A DNA stretch of 19,484 nt from JBAXTU01 sp037130015 (GTDB taxonomy: Bacteria; Patescibacteriota; Patescibacteriia; 2-01-FULL-39-33): assembly GCA_037130015.1 (NCBI GenBank), contig JBAXTU010000015.1, positions 1 to 19,484 on the forward strand, read 5' to 3'. Made by a program: the position numbers and the translations under genes. Below are positions 6,870 to 12,788 of the stretch, piece after piece. The stretch's first letter is position 1; each line of letters starts with the position of its first letter. A model generated the notes under the pieces. That model saw only the letters and a list, made by a program, of their open reading frames with translations, was not told where the DNA came from and made no database searches.

Positions 6870-7522
6870 TACTTGTGCTTAATTAAAAAAAGATAGAAGT
6901 TTTTATTGAAATATTTTATATTTTTCTCAATAGCCTGTTTATTTAAATAAAAAACTTTTATTTTTGAATAATTTCCATAATGACTAAAATTAAAAGAAGC
7001 CATTCTCGTATAAGTACCGATGGTTCTTTTTTGGGGAAGCTGTTTTTTTAATTGTTTGAATATAACACTGAAAGGAAATTCTATAATATATTGCAATTCG
7101 CCATCAATAAATCCACTAGAAAGAATATTCAAATTTTCTTTAGCATCTTTTTTTAATCGTTCAATAGTATAATCATTAAAACCACCCTCGCCATTTAATT
7201 TTGGTTTAGTTTTTCTTTGCTCGTAACCGTCGGTTTGAATATTTTTTGGCTTTGCCTCGCAAGCAATCGGTTTTCCGCCGATTGTAGAATTTTGTTTGAA
7301 ACCATTATATCCTAATTTTTTTGGATTGTGTTGATAACCAGAAATAACAACGGTTATAAATTCTCTCAAGCTAGAAGAGTTTTTATCATTAATATATGCC
7401 GTTAGTAAATCCGTGAGAGACGAAATTAAATTATCTTTTGATTTATTAAGTAGTAACTCACTCAATTCTTTGTGTGGTTTTGTTGCATAGTATATAACAA
7501 TTTGGGCTAAATCTTCGTTCAT
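6869..7522 (-). CDS. Putative type II restriction endonuclease
   Basis: The protein has 217 residues and I do not recognise a named family with certainty. The middle part has a PD-(D/E)XK-like core: GYNGFKQ (71-77) followed by GKPIACEAKPKN, where E89-A-K91 would be the ExK catalytic pair. Next comes LNGEGGFNDYTIERLKKD, a Gly/Asn-rich block of the kind seen in some type II endonucleases, and a hydrophobic strand LQYIIEFPF. It is followed with a one-base overlap by the DNA methyltransferase gene, the commonest layout for a type II system, which is the main support for the call. It is the first gene of the module next to the recombinase. Alternatives are a regulatory partner or a nicking enzyme. 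No Shine-Dalgarno is seen before the start. Confidence 0.65.
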   Translation of the reverse strand: MNEDLAQIVIYYATKPHKELSELLLNKSKDNLISSLTDLLTAYINDKNSSSLREFITVVISGYQHNPKKLGYNGFKQNSTIGGKPIACEAKPKNIQTDGYEQRKTKPKLNGEGGFNDYTIERLKKDAKENLNILSSGFIDGELQYIIEFPFSVIFKQLKKQLPQKRTIGTYTRMASFNFSHYGNYSKIKVFYLNKQAIEKNIKYFNKNFYLFLIKHK

Positions 7523-7541
7523 AATATTTTTGTAATTATTA

Positions 7542-7616
7542 AATCAAAACTTTTATAATTAAATTTTAGCATATTTTCGCGTTAGCGAAAAGAAAAAAAG
7601 CCATATTTCGCCTAAC
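7542..7616 (-). repeat. Terminal inverted repeat, right end of module A
   Basis: Read on the minus strand from the GTTAGGCGA box at 7616, this end carries TATGGCTTTTTTT, a hairpin with a 7-bp stem (TTTTCGC/GCGAAAA, 7574-7591) and the 30-base block at 7571-7542 that matches 6005-6034 at 29 positions. It ends 20 bases before the start codon of the putative endonuclease at 7522. The start GTTAGGCGAAATAT also resembles the end of module C (GTTAGCTGAAATAT from 3443). Confidence 0.85.
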
Positions 7617-7725
7617 TAGTTTCTAAACGAAGTGAACCGTGGTATAATGCTATAGTGTGTAGGATATGCGAATAACGGCAATAGCATCTATTATCAACTT
7701 CTTAAATTAATTATACCAAACTAGT
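7610..7725. other. attI-like region with nested inverted repeats and divergent promoters
   Basis: On the minus strand GTTAGGC (7616-7610) fits the GTTRRRY core exactly and is the recombinase-proximal edge of module A, where an integron attI site would end. Between it and the recombinase start lie nested inverted repeats: ACTAGTTT (7615-7622) with AAACTAGT (7718-7725), GGTATAAT (7641-7648) with ATTATACC (7710-7717), and ATGCTAT (7647-7653) with ATAGCAT (7681-7687). The right arms are contiguous, whereas the left arms are split by 18 bases. Assignment as attI is inferred from position and the core box; there is no paired attC-type stem bounded by two boxes here. Confidence 0.5.
7640..7648 (+). 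promoter_or_regulatory. Extended -10 promoter for the recombinase gene
   Basis: TGGTATAAT is a perfect extended -10 element (TGn followed by TATAAT at 7643-7648). No good -35 hexamer is present, which is usual for extended -10 promoters. Transcription would begin near 7655, giving a leader of roughly 75 bases before the recombinase ATG at 7732. Confidence 0.55.
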
Positions 7726-7737
7726 CATAATATGCAA
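7710..7737 (-). promoter_or_regulatory. Divergent promoter reading into the modules (Pc-like)
   Basis: On the minus strand TTGCAT (7737-7732) and TATAAT (7715-7710) are 16 bases apart, and the -10 is preceded by TGG, an extended -10 element. The -35 lies inside the first codons of the recombinase gene. It would drive transcription towards module A, the position and direction of an integron cassette promoter. It is the mirror image of the plus-strand promoter at 7640-7648. Confidence 0.5.
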
Positions 7738-8544
7738 TCACAGCTCCAACAAACCGAAACCGAGCTAAAAATCAGGAATTATAGCCACAAAACGGTTAGC
7801 GCATATTTAATGTGCTTAAAAGACTATTTTCAATATAAACAAATAAATTTGGATAAACTAGATCAAGATAATATCCGTCAGTATTTACTGGCTAAACAAG
7901 ACAAAAAGTATTCACCACAAACAATTAATCTTTATCTTAATGCGGTAAAGTTTTTCTATCACGATATTGTCAGATCAACCGAACCGATAAACATTAGATT
8001 TGCCAAAAGAAACAAGTCTTTGCCCGTGGTTTTGAGCCGAGTGGAAATTCAAAATTTGTTGGCCGGCATCAAAAATAACAAGCATAAATTACTATTATCG
8101 CTCGCCTATGGTGCTGGCTTGCGGGTCAGCGAGGCTATTAATCTAAAAGTCAAAGATTTAATTTTAGAAGAATTGACCATTCATCTTAAAGAAGCCAAAG
8201 GCAAAAAAGATCGCATTACCTTGATTCCGGAAAAAATGGTCAATGATTTGCGAAATTTGATTGCCGGCAAACAGGGCAGTGACTATGTATTTGAAAGCGA
8301 AAGGGGAGGAAAGCTAACCGAACGCACCGCACAAATGGTATTTGAAAAAGCGCTAAAAATGGCTGGCATTCAAAAAGAAGCGACTTTCCATTCATTAAGG
8401 CATTCATTTGCTACGCATTTGCTAGAGAACGGCACTGATGTCCGCTATGTGCAGGAATTACTTGGTCATGCTAATATCCGGACGACGCAAATTTATACTC
8501 ATGTGACCAATCCGGCTATTAGGAATATAAAAAGTCCGTTTTAA
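7732..8544 (+). CDS. Tyrosine recombinase of the Xer/IntI type
   Basis: This 270-residue protein is a complete tyrosine recombinase. The N-terminal SAM-like core-binding domain includes RNYSHKTVSAYLMCLKDYF. The catalytic domain has R131 in GAGLRVSE, K156 in AKGKKDR, H220 and R223 in HSLRHSFATHLL, H246 in LLGHANIRTTQ and the nucleophile Y255 in IYTHV. SLPVVLSRVEIQNLL and the ending IKSPF resemble integron integrases (IntI1 has RLPVVLTPDEV and RSPLD). However, the stretch between the K motif and HSLRH is short, so the extra helix insertion typical of IntI is not apparent. The gene diverges from three modules bounded by attC-like sites and precedes a tRNA gene. Likely role: integration, excision or inversion of those modules. 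A plain Xer role is less likely given this context. Confidence 0.9.
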   Translation: MQSQLQQTETELKIRNYSHKTVSAYLMCLKDYFQYKQINLDKLDQDNIRQYLLAKQDKKYSPQTINLYLNAVKFFYHDIVRSTEPINIRFAKRNKSLPVVLSRVEIQNLLAGIKNNKHKLLLSLAYGAGLRVSEAINLKVKDLILEELTIHLKEAKGKKDRITLIPEKMVNDLRNLIAGKQGSDYVFESERGGKLTERTAQMVFEKALKMAGIQKEATFHSLRHSFATHLLENGTDVRYVQELLGHANIRTTQIYTHVTNPAIRNIKSPF

Positions 8545-8582
8545 AGTTTAAGGTTGATTTTTTATGGCTAATTGTGTTAGAA

Positions 8583-8588
8583 TATAAT
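8583..8588 (+). promoter_or_regulatory. -10 box upstream of tRNA-Glu
   Basis: A consensus TATAAT lies 15 bases before the tRNA 5' end. The best -35 candidate, TTGATT at 8554-8559, is 23 bases away, too far for a normal promoter, so only the -10 is supported. It would transcribe the tRNA and probably rlmH and the operon behind it. Confidence 0.45.
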
Positions 8589-8603
8589 AGATAAATTTGA
8601 AAT

Positions 8604-8675
8604 GGCCCTATCGTCTAGTGGCTAGGACACCGCCTTCTCAAGGCGAGAACCGGAGTTCAATTCTCCGTGGGGCTA
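8604..8675 (+). tRNA. tRNA-Glu (anticodon CTC)
   Basis: A 72-base cloverleaf can be drawn. The acceptor GGCCCTA (8604-8610) pairs with TGGGGCT (8668-8674), including G-T pairs. The D arm is GTCTAGTGGCTAGGAC. The anticodon stem CCGCC/GGCGA has loop TTCTCAA, placing CTC at 8637-8639. The T arm is CGGAG-TTCAATT-CTCCG. The discriminator base is A at 8675 and CCA is not encoded. The sequence resembles known bacterial tRNA-Glu (TCGTCTAGTGGCTAGGACAC region). Pair 27-43 (C-A) is a mismatch. The 3' end is one base before the rlmH start codon. Confidence 0.88.
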
Positions 8676-8676
8676 C

Positions 8677-9147
8677 ATGTTTAACATTACCATTCTCTCA
8701 ATTGGAAGGATAAAAGAAAAATATTTTGCTGATGCTTACAGTGAATATCTTAAACGTTTACAGCCGTATGCTAAAATTAAAGTAGAAGAATTGAAAGCCG
8801 AGTCATTTAGTGAAAATAAAGCTTCTCAGGATTTGGCTAAAAAAGTAGAAGGGGAGAGGTTGATTAATTTTTTGAATAAATCTAATGATTCTAGAATAAT
8901 TTTGCTTCAAGAAAATGGTAGGGAATATTCTTCTATACAATTAGCAGAGTTGTTGAAAAAAGAAAAAAAGCGAATTATTTTTGTGATTGCCGGCGCTTTG
9001 GGATTTTCTAATGAGATTAAAAATAAATATACAGAGTCATTGTCTTTGTCGCAAATGACTTTTCCGCATGAACTCGCTAGAGTGGTTTTGTCAGAACAGC
9101 TGTATCGCTCGGCCACCATTGTCAATAATAAAAAATATCATTATTAA
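8677..9147 (+). CDS. rlmH: 23S rRNA (pseudouridine-1915 N3) methyltransferase RlmH
   Basis: The 156-residue length and whole-length pattern fit RlmH, a SPOUT-class enzyme that methylates pseudouridine 1915 in helix 69 of 23S rRNA on the assembled ribosome. Visible are the N-terminal strand ITILSIGRIKEKYFADAYSEYLKRL, the knot-region VIAGALGFS (usually IGGxxG), and the C-terminal MTFPHELARVVLSEQLYRSATIVNNKKYHY, which carries the family's substrate and SAM contacts. The ATG at 8677 aligns with the usual start of the family. It is one base after the tRNA-Glu 3' end, leaving no room for a ribosome binding site outside the tRNA. A 22-base gap separates it from the adaptor gene, so it may lead that operon. 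Confidence 0.94.
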   Translation: MFNITILSIGRIKEKYFADAYSEYLKRLQPYAKIKVEELKAESFSENKASQDLAKKVEGERLINFLNKSNDSRIILLQENGREYSSIQLAELLKKEKKRIIFVIAGALGFSNEIKNKYTESLSLSQMTFPHELARVVLSEQLYRSATIVNNKKYHY

Positions 9148-9169
9148 AAAAAATAAAATAATTTAATCC

Positions 9170-10819
9170 ATGAAAAAAATCTTAAAAAGAAAACTGTTTT
9201 GGTTTTTTATAATCGTTATTGCTTTGATCAGTGCTGGTGGTTTTTGGCTGTTCCAAAATGCTAAAAATTCTCAAAAAATTGTTTATACGACCGAACCGGC
9301 TCAAATTGGCAATTTGAAACAAACCGTGACAGCCACTGGTGCAGTGGAATCGGCTCAGGATATTAGTTTGAGTTTTAAAGCTGGTGGCAGATTGGTGGAA
9401 ATAAAAGCCAAAGAAGGCGACAAAGTAAAACAAGGTGATATTTTGGCTAGACTTGATGCCAGCAGTTTATCTGCCCAAGTGCAACAATATCAAGCCAATG
9501 TCTCTGCAGCCAAAGCTGATCTGAGTCGTATTAGAGCTGGCGCTTCACCTGAAGATGTTAATGTTTCTTTGGCTCAACTGAATAAAGCTAAAGACGATTT
9601 GCAAAATTTAATCAGCGAAAGCCAAACTCAAATTCCTGCTTATCGCCAAAGCGATTTAAACGCTTTAAATAGCGCTCAGTTTACGGCGCAAGTGGCCTTG
9701 GATAAAATTTATAATTATTTTTTTAATACTAATGTTGTCACTGGATTGCAAGTTGTTGATAGTGGTTTGCAAAATTCAGTGCGAGATTCTTATACTAGTT
9801 TATCTCAAAAGTTTAAAGACAATAAAATTTTAATAGACAAGGCTAATGCGGATAAGACAGATGCTTCTATTGGTTCCGCTGCTACTGATGTTTTATCAGA
9901 TTTGGGATCTATGAATAATTTTTTAAGTTTGGCTTTTAATCTCGGTGAAGCCATTATTATAAATTCTGATTATCCTCAGACCACAAAAAATGCCATTAAA
10001 GCCGATATTGGCACTCAACAGACAGCCAATTCTACAGCCATAACCGCTTTGCAAACTGCCAATTCAGCTTTAACAAATGGCATCAAAGGCTATAATGATC
10101 AAATCAGTGCGGCCTCAAACAGTGTGTCTATTTATCAATCGCAATTAAATTTGAAACAATCAGGACCAAGAAGTTTTGAACTTGAAGCGGCTCAAGCAAG
10201 AGTGTCTCAAGCTCAAGCTCAGTTGGATATGTCTGTGGTCGGCCTTAATGATTATGTGATCACAGCTCCGGTTGATGGTATTGTCACCAAAGTTAATGGC
10301 AATGTGGGTGAACAAAACAGTATGACTGCTCCAGTGGTTAAAATGATTAGTAATGGAAAGTTTGAAATCAAAGTGGATATTGCCGAGTCTGATATTGCTA
10401 AAGTAAAAATCGGTGATGTTGTGTCCATTCAATTGGACGCTTTTGGTTCGGATCATGTTTTTGCCGGCGCCGTCACCGCCATTGATACAGCTCAAACAGT
10501 TATTCAAGATGTCACATATTACAAAACCACAGTTGGTTTTGGTGATGATCCTTGGAATGAAAAACTTAAATCAGGCATGAGCGCTGATGTCACTATCAAT
10601 ACAGCTAATAAGGATAATGTTTTGTATATTCCGCAAAAGGCTGTAAAAATCAGACAGGCCAATTTGGATTCGGCTCCTGAAAAATATGTGCAAGTTTTGT
10701 TGTCAGATGGCACAGTGAGCGACAAGACTGTGCAAATAGGATTGCGTGCTGATGATGCCAAGGTAGAAGTCACTTCAGGTTTGTCAGCCGGAGATTTGGT
10801 AATAACTTTTAAAAAATAG
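9170..10819 (+). CDS. MacA-like periplasmic adaptor (HlyD/RND family) with long coiled coil
   Basis: The protein has 549 residues. An uncleaved N-terminal membrane anchor spans about residues 9-28 (LFWFFIIVIALISAGGFWLF). It is followed by a beta-barrel/lipoyl half (TVTATGAVESAQDISLSFKAGG, then GRLVEIKAKEGDKVKQGDILARLD). A long Gln/Ala/Ser-rich helical hairpin runs from about 95 to 355. The second lipoyl half is VITAPVDGIVTKVNGNVGEQ, and beta-barrel and membrane-proximal domains end the chain. MacA-type adaptors are usually about 370-400 residues; the extra length is in the central helical region. It is followed after three bases by the ABC ATPase and then two MacB-like permeases, so it should be the adaptor of that exporter. 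If the organism has a single membrane, it would bridge to the cell wall or surface rather than to TolC. Confidence 0.88.
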   Translation: MKKILKRKLFWFFIIVIALISAGGFWLFQNAKNSQKIVYTTEPAQIGNLKQTVTATGAVESAQDISLSFKAGGRLVEIKAKEGDKVKQGDILARLDASSLSAQVQQYQANVSAAKADLSRIRAGASPEDVNVSLAQLNKAKDDLQNLISESQTQIPAYRQSDLNALNSAQFTAQVALDKIYNYFFNTNVVTGLQVVDSGLQNSVRDSYTSLSQKFKDNKILIDKANADKTDASIGSAATDVLSDLGSMNNFLSLAFNLGEAIIINSDYPQTTKNAIKADIGTQQTANSTAITALQTANSALTNGIKGYNDQISAASNSVSIYQSQLNLKQSGPRSFELEAAQARVSQAQAQLDMSVVGLNDYVITAPVDGIVTKVNGNVGEQNSMTAPVVKMISNGKFEIKVDIAESDIAKVKIGDVVSIQLDAFGSDHVFAGAVTAIDTAQTVIQDVTYYKTTVGFGDDPWNEKLKSGMSADVTINTANKDNVLYIPQKAVKIRQANLDSAPEKYVQVLLSDGTVSDKTVQIGLRADDAKVEVTSGLSAGDLVITFKK

Positions 10820-10822
10820 TTT

Positions 10823-11536
10823 ATGGCCTTGATTGAAATTAAAAATTTAAAAAAAGATTATGTTAATGATGAGGTTGTCACCAGTGTTTTGCATGGCGTC
10901 ACTTTTAATATTGAAGCTGGGGAATTCGTGGCCATTATGGGTCCAAGCGGATCTGGCAAATCCACGCTCATGCATATTTTGGGTTTTTTAGATCGAGCCA
11001 CGAGTGGGGTTTTTAAATTCAAAAATCGTGATGTCACTAATCTGGATGATAATCAATTGGCGCAAATCAGAAACGAAGAAGTGGGATTTGTTTTTCAGGC
11101 TTTTAATCTTTTACCAAAAACTTCTATTTATGACAATGTCAAATTGCCGTTAATTTATAGTACTAAAAAAAATCAGGACAAACTGGTCAAAGATGCTATC
11201 AAAGCTGTGGATTTGATGCATCGTATTAATAATTTTTCCAATCAATTGTCTGGCGGTGAAAAACAACGCGTGGCCATTGCTCGCGCGCTTGTCACTGAGC
11301 CGTCAATAATTTTTGCGGATGAGCCGACAGGAAATTTGGACAGCAAATCCGGCCAAGTGGTTATGGAAATTTTGGAAAAATTAAATGATGACGGGCATAC
11401 GGTTATTTTGGTGACGCACGAGCATGATACGGCTCAGCATGCACGAAGAATTATCAAGCTTCGGGATGGCTTGATTGTTAGTGATGAAAAAGTGAAGAGC
11501 CGTCGCAGTGCTAAAGAAGGCGAGTTGCAGAAATAG
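10823..11536 (+). CDS. ABC transporter ATP-binding protein, MacB/LolD type
   Basis: This 237-residue stand-alone nucleotide-binding subunit has Walker A GPSGSGKST at 40-48, the Q-loop glutamine Q92 in VFQAFNLLP, signature LSGGEKQ from 142, Walker B IIFADE at 162-167 with the following PTGNLDS D-loop, and switch histidine H199 in VTHE. The GNLDS form and the overall sequence place it with LolD/MacB/FtsE-like ATPases, which power FtsX-fold permeases by mechanotransmission rather than by a classical transport channel. It sits between the adaptor and two permease genes with gaps of 3 and 13 bases. In Gram-negative MacB the ATPase and permease are one chain; here they are separate. Substrate unknown. 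Confidence 0.93.
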   Translation: MALIEIKNLKKDYVNDEVVTSVLHGVTFNIEAGEFVAIMGPSGSGKSTLMHILGFLDRATSGVFKFKNRDVTNLDDNQLAQIRNEEVGFVFQAFNLLPKTSIYDNVKLPLIYSTKKNQDKLVKDAIKAVDLMHRINNFSNQLSGGEKQRVAIARALVTEPSIIFADEPTGNLDSKSGQVVMEILEKLNDDGHTVILVTHEHDTAQHARRIIKLRDGLIVSDEKVKSRRSAKEGELQK

Positions 11537-11549
11537 TTTTTTATTTTTT

Positions 11550-12785
11550 ATGCTTTTTAGAGATATTATAAAATTGTCTTTTTTTTCCTTGCGCGCCAAT
11601 AAGTTGCGCAGTTTTTTAACTAGCCTAGGAATTATTATCGGCATTGCTTCGGTGATTGTAATTATTTCCGTGGGTGCTGGCGCTCAGAGTCTAATAGTCA
11701 ATCAGATAAATTCTATCGGTTCAAATTTGATCGGTATTTTGCCTGGCGCTTCAGATTCAAACGGTCCGCCAGCTTCGGCTTTGGGAATTATTGTCACCAC
11801 ACTGAAGTATAAAGATGCAGTAGATATTTCTCAACAAGTGGCTCATGTGACTGCTGTCACTTCATATAATACGGGCATGGGTTCAATTAGTTATCAAAAT
11901 ACCAAAAGCGATGCCAAATATTATGGTGTTATGGATCAATATTTAGTGGTTGAAGATACTTCACTTATAGCTGGCAGATTTTTTTCTGCTGAGGAGGAAA
12001 AGGGAAATAATCGCGTGGCTATTTTGGGCTATCGGGCTTGGCAGGATTTGTTTGGCGGAGATGATGCTATTGGTAAAAAAATAAAAATAAAAAAAGAATT
12101 TTTTGAAGTTATTGGCGTGATTAAAGAGCGTGGCACGTCTGGTTTTCAGAATCAAGATAATATAGTTTTGATTCCTATTTCCACGGCGCAAAATATTATG
12201 TTGGGAGTAAATTATGTTAATTTTATCCGTGTCAAAGTTGATAATGCCGATCATCTTGATGAAGCTGTTTCTGATATTAATTCGTTGCTTCGCGATAATC
12301 ATAATATCAGAGAAAGCCAGCCCAGTGATTTTTCGGTTAGAAATGTTAAAGATGCGATTGATATTTTACTTAATATTACTAATGCTCTAAAATTTTTCTT
12401 GGCGGCTATTGCGGCCATATCTTTGGTTGTGGGCGGTGTGGGGGTGATGAATATTATGTTGGCTGCCGTCAATGAACGCATCAGAGAAATTGGTTTGCGT
12501 CGCGCGGTTGGCGCTCGCAGATCAAGTATTATGCTTCAATTTATTTTAGAAACAGTCACTATTACCGTTGTTGGCGGATTGATCGGAATATTTTTTGGTG
12601 CGTCAGTTTCGGCAATCGTGGCCGTGGTGGCTAGATTTCTTGGTTATCAATGGGATTTGGTGGTTAGTTGGCAGTCAATAATACTTGGCACTTCTGTGGC
12701 GGCACTGGTAGGCTTAGTATTTGGAATTTATCCGGCACAACGCGCGGCCAAGCTTGATCCAATTGAAGCCTTAAGATATGAATAA
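11550..12785 (+). CDS. MacB-like FtsX-fold ABC permease (first copy)
   Basis: The protein has 411 residues from the ATG at 11550. An in-frame ATG at 11508 would overlap the ATPase gene by 29 bases and add a non-conserved 14-residue stretch, so 11550 is preferred. Layout: amphipathic N-terminus, TM1 at about 20-42 (GIIIGIASVIVIISVGAGA), a large extracytoplasmic MacB core domain (about 45-275) containing YGVMDQYLVVEDTSLIAGRFFS, and three C-terminal helices from about 281 to 396. Between the last helices are the conserved cytoplasmic motif EIGLRRAVGARR and the ending IYPAQRAAKLDPIEALRYE, both typical of MacB/FtsX permeases. It is paralogous to the next gene, with which it probably forms a heterodimer. 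Confidence 0.92.
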   Translation: MLFRDIIKLSFFSLRANKLRSFLTSLGIIIGIASVIVIISVGAGAQSLIVNQINSIGSNLIGILPGASDSNGPPASALGIIVTTLKYKDAVDISQQVAHVTAVTSYNTGMGSISYQNTKSDAKYYGVMDQYLVVEDTSLIAGRFFSAEEEKGNNRVAILGYRAWQDLFGGDDAIGKKIKIKKEFFEVIGVIKERGTSGFQNQDNIVLIPISTAQNIMLGVNYVNFIRVKVDNADHLDEAVSDINSLLRDNHNIRESQPSDFSVRNVKDAIDILLNITNALKFFLAAIAAISLVVGGVGVMNIMLAAVNERIREIGLRRAVGARRSSIMLQFILETVTITVVGGLIGIFFGASVSAIVAVVARFLGYQWDLVVSWQSIILGTSVAALVGLVFGIYPAQRAAKLDPIEALRYE

Positions 12786-12788
12786 TTT

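Noticed and set aside
3528..7616. Insertion sequence or transposon with a DDE transposase
   Set aside because: Terminal inverted repeats are present, but no transposase-like protein lies inside either unit; the only recombinase is the tyrosine enzyme outside them.
3437..7616. CRISPR array
   Set aside because: Repeats are inverted, few, long and separated by whole genes; there are no regular short direct repeats or spacers.
8544..8675. tRNA-Glu next to the recombinase as a classical integrative-element attachment site
   Set aside because: The tRNA 3' end points away from the recombinase towards rlmH, a housekeeping gene, and no duplicated tRNA 3' fragment was found at the other end of the accessory region.
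11508..11550. Upstream start for the first permease
   Set aside because: It would add 14 residues not seen in MacB/FtsX permeases and overlap the ATPase gene; the ATG at 11550 gives the normal N-terminus.
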